In this document: piece by piece, positions 1 to 12,138 of the stretch
How the letters are laid out: every line of letters begins with the position of its first letter
How positions within the stretch are numbered: position 1 is the first letter of the stretch
From: Mortierella sp. BCC40632
Taxonomy: Eukaryota; Mortierellomycota; Mortierellomycetes; Mortierellales; Mortierellaceae
NCBI GenBank assembly: GCA_011634665.1
Contig: WAEK01000026.1
Location: 1-64,000 of the forward strand
Reading direction: 5' to 3'
DNA: 64,000 nucleotides
Notes under the pieces: generated by a model
Seen by the model: the letters and a program-made list of their open reading frames with translations, nothing else
The model's database searches: none
What the model was told of the DNA's origin: nothing
Program-made: the position numbers and the translations under genes

Positions 1-1200
1 GCCATTCTTCTTCCCTGGCACGGTCAGACACGGTCACATGAGCATCGTGACGTTTTCCTGCTATCAAACTTTCCATGCTCGGCTTCATAGATTGCCGAGG
101 CCTTGACACGTTCACGTCGCCGGATCAGTCGGCAGAGAGCGCGGACCGTGGTGGTGTCCATGGTACGCTTTGTCCAGATCTCTTTCATTGCAGGGTATGT
201 CATAGATTTCTGGATTCCCTGGCATTCCAATTGATGGTGAAGCTTCCAGTCCTTGACTTGACATGTCTAGTCAGTCGAGCAATCAGAAAAAGAAAAAATA
301 CGAGTCGTTAGATAAATTGCAACGCTTGGAAAAGCCAGCGTATTGTTTGACTTGGAACGAAGAGAGAGAAAGAGAGAAAAGGGCGCTTACCTTATTGCAG
401 TACCAGACTATTTTACAACCTGCACATCTCACAAGTTTCTTTGGGACACCACTTCCTGCAGGTCCAGATCCTTCATCGTCTCCTTGATCTTCTCGCGTGT
501 CCTTGAAGCAAGCAGAACAGACCTTGGACAACGAGGCATCATTCACAACCTGGACGAATCCAAGCTCCTTGAAAACAAGCATGCCCGGTGTCAATGCCTC
601 GTCTGATACCGAGAAAACACCTCTCCCCTTGACTTCTGATCCACTCTCCCTGATCTCAACTCGTGGCGTTTTGAACCCAGAGGAGGTTGCGGAGGGAGAT
701 GTCAAAGGCGGACTTTGCAGTTTGACCAAAGGTATCGAGCCTGAGCCATGTGCTTGTGTCTCCTGGCTCTCTACTGCTGCTGTTGCTGTTGCTTTTGTTG
801 AAGAGTTGATTGCATCAGTCATTTCCACATCGGCGTTATTGGTAGTAGTGGTGGTGGTGGTGGCGGGAGGTACTACTTTTTGCTGAAGAGGACGACGACT
901 CTTTTTAAAGCCACTGGGGTTCACCTCGGTCTCGCCTTCGTTCTCAGGGTTGCCGTCTAAAAAACTGAGACGGGACAGTCCTGGGTAGACCTCAGCAATC
1001 GATTGCGCATTCTGAGACTGAATGAATGCAAGATGGGACCCAGTAGACTCGGATGGAGGGGTTACATGACTTTCCTCTTGGTCGCTGTCATGGTCGTCAC
1101 TGCCTCGTTTTGTTCGGTAATTTCGACGCGACTTTGAAGTGGTAGAAGTAGGAGCGGAGGTAGAAGGAGAAGGAGGGCCACTGGACTGGGCTGCATCCAT
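1..1200 (-). CDS. SMYD-type SET/MYND lysine methyltransferase, 5' part (partial)
   Basis: The ATG is at 1200. Exon 1 (1200-391) encodes a long Ser/Thr/Pro-rich leader, then a SET-domain start (KGRGVFSV) and the first half of a MYND zinc finger (CSAC, CAGC, WYCNK). A GT-AG intron (390-267, phase 0) splits the finger. Exon 2 from 266 supplies the second half (TCQ, DWKLHHQLEC). The split-SET architecture with an inserted MYND finger is that of SMYD protein methyltransferases, which methylate histone or non-histone lysines. The catalytic part of SET and the C-terminus lie beyond the left edge, so activity cannot be judged. The exon 2 frame meets a stop near base 24, so another intron probably begins between about 24 and 70; I could not fix its donor. 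The roughly 240-residue disordered N-terminus is longer than in animal SMYD proteins. Confidence 0.8.
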
Positions 1201-1605
1201 TGTGGGTATGTGAATAGGTGGAAGAGGGGAGACCCGCTTGAGTGGTGGGTTGCTGTGTTGGCAAAGGGGAGAGGGGGGAGAGTGAAGGCGAAAGGAAGGG
1301 GTCGAGTCTGAGAAAAAAAGAACATGAGAGAAAAAAAAAAAAGTATCAATGTGACTGTTCCAGTGCTCACCAGAAGTGAGAGAGAGAGAGATCAAGCACA
1401 GCTCAAAAAGGACAAAAAAGAAAGTTAGCCATGAAGAGCAAACGTTCTGTAGAAAGAGAATTTAGATGCATTTCTTTAATAGTCTTGTGGAGAAGAAGCA
1501 GAAAAAGAAAATATATAATCGATGTAAAATGAAATGATGCGTGGTATACAAGTGGATGTGTGGGAGGGGGAAAAAAAAATACTAAACAATTTCGGTCTTG
1601 TCACT

Positions 1606-2742
1606 TTAGAACATGGAGAGTGTAGCAATCCAAGTCATGGCTGCTGCCCAAAGAGCACCCTGGACAACAACAGCCGCTGATCCGCTCTTTGGATCCTGGC
1701 TCTTGTTTTCAGCGGTCGTACCAGGCTGGACAGTGGTATCGTTCTTTGAGCTGATCTTGAATCCCTCATTGTCGATATCGCCGTTAGGAGAAGTACCAGT
1801 TGGGACAACAGGAGTCGTTGTGGTAGTAGGGATCGCAGAAGGGATCGCAGAAGGAATCGTAGAAGGGTGTGTCATATTTTTGTTAAAGTAGGCAGGTCGG
1901 CCAATGCATTCCTCCATGCTCACGAACCGGTAGCCTTTCTTCAAGATGGCATCGATCACACTGTCAGCCAAATAGTCGACGGAAAACTTGTGGATCTCAT
2001 GTTGCAAAAGAATGAACGAATCCACTTTGGGATTCGAACGCTTGATGATCACCTCGTTGATCTCGACCATTGAGTTCTTGGTCGCCAGCTTGGGGCTCTG
2101 GTGCTTGAAGCGCCAGTCATTAGTGTCGACGTTCCAGTGAGAGACAATCAAGCCCATGTCATTCATCGCCTTGGTGCAAGGCTCATCGCACCGGCCCTCG
2201 GGAGCACGCATGTAGCGAACACGGACGCCGGCGTACTTGTAAATGAGGTCGTCCGTATCCCTGATCTCCTTTTGCATCTGAGCGACAGTCATCTTGTCCA
2301 TGTTGCCGTGAGAATAGGTATGGGAAGCCAACTGGTGACCAGCATCGTAAATCTTCTTGATCGCACCAGCCTGTTGGCTGTTCAGGGCAATCATTCGACC
2401 TCTAGTAGTGTCAATTGAACACAGAAAGAGAGCGTCAGTTAGCCATTCTGATCGAATGATAGGACAAATATAGTTCAGAATGTTGCACGGAGATCTCTAA
2501 CAAAGATCATTAGCAAAGATTCAGAGGACAACTTACAGAACAAAGAAGGTTGCTGTAACGTTCTTCTTGGCCAAGATCTCGAGAAGCTTGTCGTTGTACA
2601 TGCCTGGGCCATCATCAATGGTGTAGGCAACGACGCCTGGAATAACGCAGGTATCGACCTTGGTAGGGTCATGAGGCATGAAGGCTGTGGCAAGCGTAGC
2701 CAAGAAGGCAGCCGAGCAGGAAAGGATGGTGGTGATCTTCAT
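1606..2742 (-). CDS. Chitin/polysaccharide deacetylase (CE4 family), secreted
   Basis: Two exons, 2742-2537 and 2401-1606 (phase 2, GTAAGT donor), give 333 aa. The N-terminus MKITTILSCSAAFLATLATA is a signal peptide. All five CE4 motifs are visible: TIDDGP (metal-binding Asp pair), HTYSH (metal His pair), RAPEG, DTNDW and LLQHEIH (catalytic His). The family removes N-acetyl groups from chitin or chito-oligomers, producing chitosan in the fungal wall; Mucoromycota carry many paralogues. After the catalytic domain comes a Ser/Thr/Pro-rich linker of about 70 residues. The protein ends in a hydrophobic stretch (AAVVVQGALWAAAMTWIATL) typical of a GPI-attachment signal, so wall or plasma-membrane anchoring is inferred. 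Motif 1 has Ile where Phe is usual, a conservative change. Substrate preference is not readable from sequence. Confidence 0.92.
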
Positions 2743-4698
2743 ACTGAGTTGCAATGGAGGGGGAGAAGGAGAGGTATTTAGTGAAGTATAGGTTGCAAAG
2801 CAGCAACTGCTGTAAAGGGAAAAGGCGGAAGAAGGTGGAGAAAAGAGGAAAAGGCGGCCGTGAAGAGTCGCCAAAGAAGCTGGGCCTGTCCAGCTATTTA
2901 AACAGAAAGCGAGTGATCAGAAACGGAGTTGAAGTTGTAGAGCTTCAGCCAATGAGAAAACTGTTCTGAAGAGTCCACCTTTCTCTAATCCCCCAATGTG
3001 GAACAGTTTGTCCTCCTCGGGTAGGCCGGTTCCTCTACAATTTTTTTTTTACCTATCTGGAAATTCAATGTAGCCCGAAGTCCAGTCCCATTGAACTCCT
3101 ACCACACGGACTTGATGAGAAATCCCTAACTATAGGCATAACTGGCATAACCGGCGTAACCGTGGGGCATAACTATGGCTGTTCTCTATCTGTCTGCTAT
3201 ACACAGGAGGGGCTGTGTCTCGAGGAGGAGTACTGTCGAGTGGTCGATTATTTGTACCCGTTAATGCTCCGGTGTGGGCATGGTGGAGATAAGACGAACA
3301 CACCTTTCGCAAGCCCAACAGCCGCTTTCATCTAGCACTTCTCATTCTTTTTTTTTTTTTTGCCTTCATCGTCTAGCCTGGTTCTGATGATCATGCAAAC
3401 GTCAATCACCCACCTTGAGAATCTCATGCACATTTCTTTCCCCCCCCCATCGTCCTCAAGCACAACATAGTGGCTCCGAAGAGTCTGGGACTAAGAAACA
3501 AGACATACATGACCTAATAGATTAGCGGTGTCAATCCTCAGAGTGTGTGTGTAAGCTTGGTCAAGCTGCTGGCTGCTTGTTGCTATATTCAGCATCGCGA
3601 CAGCGCCAGGATCTGTATGGTCACTTTCTACTCCCGCCGAATCAAAAGTGAAGGCCGATCATGGCGGAGTCTTCCTCTATCGCACACACCCCCCCTCCTC
3701 CCCTTGGCCCTAGCTTAACACTCGTCATGTCTCATTGACTGAGGTCTGTCTCTTGTATTATGACTGGCCATGTTGGATTTTGTTTTGTTGCAGAAGAAAA
3801 AGAACGCCGTTGCTACAGGTCGTTCCTATTTTTATTCCATTTCCCTCTGACCCATCCTGTCTTTGTCCTCCGAACCATTAACCGTTCCCCCTGTCCCGGT
3901 CATCTTGGTCTTTCGGCTCTCCGGGTTCCTGGGGTTCCTGCTCTCCAAAAAAAAAAAAAAAAAAAGTCAGCTTTCCCAGAATATCGAGTCTCCTCTTCAT
4001 TCTAGCTGAGTACTGCCCAATGGGTGTCCTTACTCTTCTCCAATCAGACAGCTTGGAGGGATTGAATGAAAACCATTTTCCAGAGTTGGCTAGATCGGGC
4101 TTGACATCTCCTAGAAAGATCAAGAGGAGGGTGGTTATTTTGGTATCCACAGAGAAACCGGATGCGTTACACTGGCCCACGGACCTCTTGGACCAGTGTG
4201 TGCAATGACATAATCCTTCGTCGCACAGTGGCTGTGCTTCATTCCGAGAGACTGTGAAGAAAATATCAGATATCATAAGGATAGAGCTGATAGAGTACGT
4301 AGTAGACGCTCTGAGAAAAGAATGTAACCCAGTGGTGTGGTTGTATCCGAAGTGGGCTGTGGCAACCATCACTAACCCGGACTCTGTAGAAAATCTCTTC
4401 CGAGAGGTCACAAGGCCGGGATGACTTTTCATTGCTTGGAAAGAAAAAAGCATTTATTCAGCACTCACTCAGCTCTGCCCGTGCTATTTAGTGAGACTAA
4501 AGCTGCAGTCGTAGAAAATAGCATGGAAGTAAAATAGACTGAAGAGTCTTTGTTTGTTTGTTTGTTTTTTTCTTCATCAAAACATTCCTCGTTTTCCCCT
4601 AGCCACCTTTACCTGGTAACAACGCGAGGAGAGACTTTCATAAACCAACACCATAAAAAAAAAAAAAAAGACGGTGGACTGCTGTGTCATCTGAACTT
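2743..4698. other. Intergenic interval between deacetylase and PDS5
   Basis: About 1.95 kb without a supportable gene. A TATA-like TATTTAAA lies near 2895, on the promoter side of the deacetylase, and its CT-rich leader follows. Poly(T) and poly(A) runs occur at about 3349-3361 and 3949-3965. Short overlapping ORFs on both strands (for example 3878-4453 minus) have no recognisable domain and run through homopolymers. Confidence 0.5.
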
Positions 4699-7600
4699 TT
4701 AGGCTTCGTCGTCTTCACTATCATCTCCTTCTTCTCCTTCGCTCTGAGATGCCTCTGCGTAAACAGTCCCTTTGGCCTTGGCCGCTCGTGAGGCCATTCT
4801 AAAATCGTTAACAAAGGAGACACAATGTATCGCAATAAAGTCAGAATCAAAAAGTCCATGATCGAAATAATATCTTTGCAAAAATGAAAGAAATAATAAT
4901 AATAATAATACCAACGTATCGTCCTTCTTACCTTCTTGTTGGTTCTTTCGGAACTGAGTCAGTCTTGACTTTCTTCGCCTTGATTCGCTTGGTGGCTCGG
5001 CTTGATGTGCCAGAGGATTCCCCCACACCATTGTACTCAGAGTCATCTCCCTCGAGAGCAACATGCTCTGCCCCGTCTGTTCTTCCGGGCGACGGAGACC
5101 GAGACCGTCGCTTGACGGCCTGGCCCATCTTTCGTTCAGTGCCAGCACCGGCAGTTCCTCCTAAAACCTTAGGCTTACGTTCCGCCTTGTGCTCGCGTGC
5201 CCTTACCCATTCTGGGGAAAGATAGTTCTTTGTCGAAATCTAGTCAGGATTGAACAAACATTTTTAAAAAATGAGACACAAATCCAATAGAGGACTGGAA
5301 AAATTTTCGACACCTCGTTGGTGTCAGATGACTTTTCTTTTTTTTTTTCTTTTCTTCTTTACCTCTGCATTGAGATCAGCTTGTCCGAGAGGCACATAAA
5401 GCTCGCGAGGTAGCTTGACCTGACCGGGATAGCTAGTCAAAGTCCAATTATGTATCTTGGCTTTTTCTTGAATAATATACTGTGCCATATCGCTCAAGAT
5501 ATACAAGTTCTAGAAACAGTAGGCGCCAATATGAGTGAGCTGACATTTACATAGCCAAGAGAGGCGATTGGAGTCGTTCAAGTATTGGTGTTCTTACTTG
5601 GGTATGTTCAGTTGGCTCCACAAACCGGACTGTTTTTAGCAACGAAACAATGTGAAAGATGAGCGAAATGTTTTCCGACTTGGCCATGGCAGCAAGATAA
5701 AACTCAATGTACCTACGCCGGGGGGAGGGGGAATAATGTTAGTCTTCCTGGGTTCAATAAAAAAAAAAAAAAAAAAAAAGAAGTATAGGCACTACGCACG
5801 GTCGCCTCGTCTCTTACTTGGATACAATATTGAGATCGGCAACAGAGTGGGTCTCCTCGGTGTCAGAGCAGATGTTGCTCTCGGGGGCTTTGACCACGAA
5901 GTCTGGGTGATTGGCCAACAAGTGAAGCACCCTTGCGAGCGTAAGTTCGTTCCACATCATATTGCTTCCTACTGTTTCAAAAAAGCAATAAAAATGCTTG
6001 TCAATGTTAAAGCGTCCTTTTGATCATATTTGATCCGTCATTCGGAATTTCTATAGCGCCATACCAGGCTCTTGACTCTTCATCATAAACTTCCGGATCT
6101 GGAACCGCCAGTCCATCTCGGGCTCATGGGCTGCGAGGACCAGAACAGCTAGATAGCGGATATGAAGCTCGCGATGACGAAGATACTTCATGATCCGACT
6201 CGCGAATCCATGCCGGACCTTGTAGACTGGATCCTGAATAACAAGTGCTAACTGTCGGTATTCGGACACAGAGATCATCCTTTCGTAGACTGGGCGGTTT
6301 CGTGTAAGCTTGAGAGCAAACCTCGCCGCATTCAAGCGCAAGTAGCTCCTCATCACCTTGCTATTGGGGTAATGACGTACGAAGTGTTAAGGTATGATCT
6401 ACTCTATTCAATCGCTCTCGAGCATGGGTTAAAGAAAATCCTGATGTAAGCACATACAAGCAAGTTCAATGACTTACTTTGTGTTCTTGGCTTCAACAAG
6501 TTCACCATCCTGACTGATCAAAGTCCAGATCAGCTTAAAGAGTGGGCGAGTGATCTCCTGGGCAATTGTTGGGTCGCCTGCCATGACAATGGATCGATTC
6601 AACAACACTTTTAGCCCAAGGATCTAGTAATGGTATCGAGGTTGGGTTAAGAGCACAGTTTAGTGCTGGATGAATTCTCTCTCTCTCTCTACATCTCTTG
6701 CACAAGTCTCGAGTTCCTTTGATGTGAAAAGCATAGGAATTACCTTGGACAAGGAATACGAATCCAACTGTGACTTTTCAACCCAGTCCTCCTCCGCGCC
6801 ATAAGTATTCTGCAAAGAGTATCAAGGGTTAGTATGAGCAAACTAGTAACATCCACTAGATACCAAATGACTTATTCAACGCTGATGAAGGACATAGTTA
6901 GGTAAGAAATAAACAATACCTCTTGCTCTGGAATGTTGGTCATAAGCAGTGTCTTGACAATGAATGAGACTACATCACTACTGACAGCCTCAAAGGCTTC
7001 GGGGCAATACAAAACCAGCTTGGAGAGAATACTCAGATCCTTGAGCAATTGGATCGAGTCGATGTCAAGTCTGGCTGCTGTCGCCTAGAAGTGTTAACAA
7101 TCGAGTCAGTAAGAACTGTAAAAGATAGTAGAGCTCAGGTAGAGCTTAGGTAGAGCCCAGATAGAGTTCTCTTTCTCTTATTAAAGAGATGTCTCCTACC
7201 TTTGCGATCTCTCGGCAAGCACTGTCATTTCCTGGGATACTCGCCAAAATAGTCACAGCGTTAGCAGACTGGGCAGCTGTGCCCGATTCAACAATATCCA
7301 AGAGCGTCGACTTGGCTCTGGAATCCACTGGCAACGACTTTGGAGAGTGTTTTGCATAATTTGCAAGCGTCTGCAAGGACTCGGTCACTGTGACGGAGAA
7401 AGAGAGAGAGAAAGGGGAAATGATCAGAGAATGTAATTTCTTGCCATTGTTCAGTCGTTTTCTTCATGGATAGATGGTAAAAACATCTTTATGATCAACA
7501 TTGGATTTTTACCTCCCACAGATTCACGATCGTGAAGTAAGGACATCATCTCTGTGAGATGATCCTCAAAGATAACCGGGAACGCAAAGGCTATTGACTT

Positions 7601-10600
7601 CAACAACTCTGCAGAGGTTTGGCGGTACTCATTGTCTTCTCCGATACTGCGAACCAAAGATGTAATGACCTCCTTATTGGCCACAGTCATACTGATACGC
7701 TGGATAAGGATCGAGAATGTCTCCACCATTGTAGGCGACAGGTTCTCCAGTCTATTCAATGTCTCTTTCTACAAGAGCGACAATAGCAACAGGACCGTCA
7801 GCTTTGCATAGCAATAAAAAAAAAAAAAAAATCCAAAGAAAAGCTCAGCAGAAACCCTGGCATAAAGTTGGTGGCCCGAGGTAGACTCTAGCGCACTTAC
7901 CCCTGCTTTCCGAATCTCCTTCAGTGTCATCGTATAGTCCATGCAATCGGTGATGGAGCGCGCGAATTGGTCATCAAATAGCTTTGCAAACTTGTAAAGT
8001 TGCACTGAACTGGCTGTCGGGTCTGGCAACCGATCTAGCGTAGGGAAGGAAAAAAAGTAAAAGGCCTGCACTCAGTCTATGTTCACAGATAGTGTATCCA
8101 TTGGCAATGACACAGGCGGTGACGAGGGGTTCTACATACCAGAGAGATGTGTAATTGTTGCGTCTAGTCTCTTATTGAGTTCCTCATCCTCGTCGTCCTT
8201 GGATAAGTTCTATTTTCATCAATCATGATGGTAAAATACACATTCGGCCTGGTTAATGACTAGCTTAGGCAAAATATGGTCGGGTAAGTAACGATTGAGA
8301 AAAGAAGGAATAAAAGACATACCTCTCGTTGCTTTAGCAGTTTTAGTAATGCAGTCATTCCCGATCGAGCCCTAAAAACGATCCCAAGAGTATGGTTAGC
8401 CCATGTTGAAGATTGAGGCTCGAGTTTAGCTGTACGCATATTTTGTTCATAACCTACTCTACGCATCGAACAAACATGGACAACAGTCCAGTACGGCTTC
8501 GATCGTCGAGAAGCGAAAAGGTGGTCAAGAGCCTCTGAGTCCTGGAAGTGATATTTCCGTGCGGAGGAAATACCTTGGTAAGCACGGCATAGTCAACAAA
8601 GGAGCTAGATTAGGTAGAGCAGCGACTAGATTAGAGACAAAGGTCGTTCCAGCTTATTATTACTAACGAACAGGGTTCATATCGGACTTACAAAATCTCA
8701 TTATCGTTCACATAAATGGCATGAAGGATTGCGGATGGCATCCATCCAAAATGTGAAGTGCATGCCTGAGTTCCATTTTCACTATATCAAAGAATATTAA
8801 TCCAACAAAGACAAGTTAGTAAATTAAAAATCTCAACTGTTGAGAAAATATTTCATGGAGGGGCGACTTTGATTACATTTCTGGGTAGGCTTGGTCAAAC
8901 AGCACCGATAAAGCCTTGATCGCTTCCTTGGCCACCGATTTCTAATCGTCAAATTCACCAAGCAAAAAAATGAGTCAGAGATTCTCCAGAACAACAGCAG
9001 CCTGGTTGCCCTCTCTTTGGCTAAATACCTTCTTGTCTCTACACCGGTGTCCAACTTGGACCAAGGTCTGCTTATGGATATGGTGCAAGCTCGTCTCATA
9101 ATCAAACCCTCCAACGACTTTGCATGCGGTAGCTCGAACTTTCTCATCAGGGTCAATCACTTTGTCAATCAGTCCCTCTATATCATGAAGGATCAGGAAA
9201 AAACCACTGTTATCTCAAAATCCTTTTTTGGACACGCCTCTTGTGTGGCGACACTACTAACACACTTTCAGTCAACAAAGAGGATTGGTCGCATACCATT
9301 TAGTTCTTTTGAAAGAGAGGGATGAGCTTGGATCAAGTCTGTCAGCGAGTCTAGCCATGCAATACGGACTTGTGCCGCTTTGTCATTCCGCCTTGAACAC
9401 ATTCAGTTAGTATGATGAAGAATCCCAAGTCGTTTTCAAGAGTACTATTCGTCAAAAGCTAAAGTTGGATCCCGAATGCCTAGGCTTACCTTTGAAGCCA
9501 TGCTTTCCAGGTTGATTCATACTGTACGGGAAGCTGAGAAGTTTTCTCCGCAAACATTTCACCGAGAGATTTGGTAGCGAGTGTTCTGATGGTGACATTG
9601 GTGATCTGCACGATTTCCAAAAAAGTATAGTTTTGAGAGGGATATTAGTCGGCCATTCTCAAGGTAATCGTGGCCCCAATTCTGCAACGGAGTTTCATAC
9701 AATTCTGAGAATTTACTCCTAACCTTTAGCTCCTCCTCTAGTTGAGGAATGACATTGAGTAGCAGGCTAGGGGCCGCCTTGTTCAGCTCTACAATTAACC
9801 TGTGGATAGTCTTGACGTCTTCAAGCTCCTTTGTCGTCAGTTCATCCTTGTTGGCATTCGATATGATATCCAAGAAGTACTGTGGTTGACATTTTATAGA
9901 TTAGGGTGGTCAGTAGATTGGCACATGATCTAGCTAGAGCCGTCGGGTATACCATTAAGGACTGAGAGAGGTATACCTGAAAGACATATCGCTGAAGCTT
10001 ATCTGAGCAAGCATTGACCAAGTCGCATGCAAGACGGTATGCTGCTGGGTTGTCAAACTATTGGAATGGGTGCAGAGAAAACCACGAAGATAAGATAGCG
10101 GTGGCCATTAGGAAGAGAGGTGGTGCTGCGACACTAGTTCCTTTTGAAAAGCTGTATAGTGTTCTGGAACAACAGTGGGCGATCAATTACCTTTTGTCTG
10201 TGAAGGAACTGCGCTAAAATAATGTCTACAAGCTCCTGTGGTAAATTCTTTGCTTCGTCAAGGACATGCTGGAGAAGCTCTGACATGCAGATCTGAACAT
10301 TCTTGGCAAGTTGGGGACTAGGAAACACAATGACAGAAAAGAAATTAAAGTCAGGGCTAAGTGCAACCGTTGTTACTTCAGTCCCTCGCTCTACTGATCC
10401 ACAGGGAGATGTCTTTACCGAACGTCGTCAAAAGTGTTCCGAAAAAGATCGACTATGAGATCATTTGCATTTTTGAGATCGGTGATCAGGACAATACTCT
10501 TGACTGCTGATAAACTTTCCAAGAGGTAGAAATAAGTGCTGTAGTATGTTCCATTGGGGTTGGCGATATTCCTTAGCTCATTCACAAAGAGTACAAAGAT

Positions 10601-11115
10601 TGTCTAGTGGAATCACGGAATCGGTTGGTTAGTAGGGTTGGTCGTGGAAAAATAGTAGTGGCGACTATCCAATGTAAGAGTAACGGGTGATCCGGGCTAA
10701 TTCTGGCAAACTCGCACTGAGAACTAACCCTGAGATTGCTGCTAGAGTAGGGAGCATCGGGTGCATAGAGGCGAAGCATGTCTGCAATACAACAGGCGGC
10801 ATAAACTCGCACACCCTTGTCCTTGTGATTCACAATTGAGGGTTCAATGAGTTGTTTGCTGACAGTGCTAAGGGATGCCTGGTCGACGGACTCTTGTTCC
10901 AGGTCCTTTAATTCCGAGTGCAACTCCTAGGAGATGGGAAGGTGAGGCAGAGCGACATTGTCAGTTTCCACATGACTGAAGAGTCTTCCCATGAGGGTCG
11001 AACACCCAAGGGTCATGGACATGAGCCGCTGTACCTTGAGTTTCTTGAAGAGGTCGGCGGTACCTCCGCTGAGTTTCTGGTGAAACCGCAGCTTCTTCGA
11101 GACTGGAGTCACCAT
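4699..11115 (-). CDS. PDS5: Sister chromatid cohesion protein Pds5
   Basis: Start ATG at 11115 and stop at 4699, spread over roughly 20 small exons. Exon 1 (11115-11035) and exon 2 (10926-10729) join to read KKLKELHSELKDLEQ, then HKDKGVRVYAACCIADMLRL and APDAPY, the conserved Pds5 N-terminus. Later exons give FVNELRNIANPNGTYYST, NLPQELVDIILAQFL, HEAT-repeat blocks, and near the end the Pds5-type segment NWTLTSYPGQVKLPRELYVP (about 5400-5460). The tail is basic then acidic (KRRSRSPSPGR, KRIKAKKVK, GEEGDDSEDDEA). Pds5 is a HEAT-repeat regulator that binds cohesin with Wapl and Eco1 partners and controls loading, release and acetylation. Internal exon borders were not all resolved. No frame break that splicing could not explain was seen in the parts traced. 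Confidence 0.9.
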
Positions 11116-12138
11116 AGTGGAGTTCTTTAGTCTGAAAGAGGCAGATTAAATGCAATGAGAGAGGGAGACGGACAGCTCTTTTGGTCAAGCAAAAAGATGG
11201 CGATGGAGACCAAAAACGCGCAACTTGGTAGACTCGAAATTTTGGTGGCGAAGAACAAGCGGCTTTGGTAAACTGACTGTTTGGTCCGCGCTCGCCGCTG
11301 TCACACACACACACGAGAGTCCTTATGTTCCAACCCATCCCCAAGCCATCCGCCACCCTCCCTCCAAAATTTGACTTTTTCTAAGTAAAATCAATGGGTA
11401 TCAGATAGCCAATCAGCGTTCACCTAACGCATAGTCAAAGGTGAAGGTACTATTCCAGCAGTTGTCTCTAAGTGAAGTACTTTTGGGAGTGGATTTTAGA
11501 TGTTGAGTCCTAAAAAGAGATATTGTAGAGATGATTTTTTTTACACCCGTCTATGTAAATTTTTCAGGTGGAGAGAAAAGTATGGATCTCCCCTGGACAA
11601 AAAACTTGGGTTGAGTGACACGTCTAGCAAAATAGTCTATTGACTAGAAATCAAAAGTGCACTTTTTTGTTCAATCAATTATTGATATTCAGAACTTCTT
11701 TTTTTTCTTCATACTTCATTAACAAAAAAAGTATTAGAGTAGAGTCTAGAGAACTCATAAATACCATTATCTCTGAGATTGCTTAGCTGGTTGAGGAGAA
11801 AATGCGATTTTTGAAGCCGGTGATGGACGTCAAAAATCCTTACAAGTCAAGATACTACCATAGAGTAGCTGCTGTTTCGCCCAAAATTGCCTACTTACTC
11901 GCCCCGGACATTAGCTAGACGCATTTTCTATCCTTCCAGTTAATAACTCGTGCCTTTAGATAGGAATTGGCCAAGATCTGGGGGACTGAATAAAGAAAAA
12001 ATGATGTCAATCATCATTCTTTAAAGTCGCCTAAGAAAGGTATTGGGACTTCTTAGGCTGAGTTAGCGTTAAGAGACGAGGGAACAGAGGGTTTGAGATG
12101 CAGTCGCTCCTACGCAGACGTTTATTGATTACAGTAAT
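11116..12138. other. Intergenic interval upstream of PDS5
   Basis: About 1 kb, AT-rich from 11500 to 12060, with no supportable ORF. It holds the PDS5 promoter on the minus strand and the 3' flank of the broken transposase gene. A CA microsatellite lies near 11301-11312. I saw no convincing terminal inverted repeat for the transposon here. Confidence 0.5.

Noticed and set aside
3878..4453. 191-aa open frame on the minus strand
   Set aside because: No domain, non-ATG start, runs through an A-tract and overlaps an open frame on the other strand.
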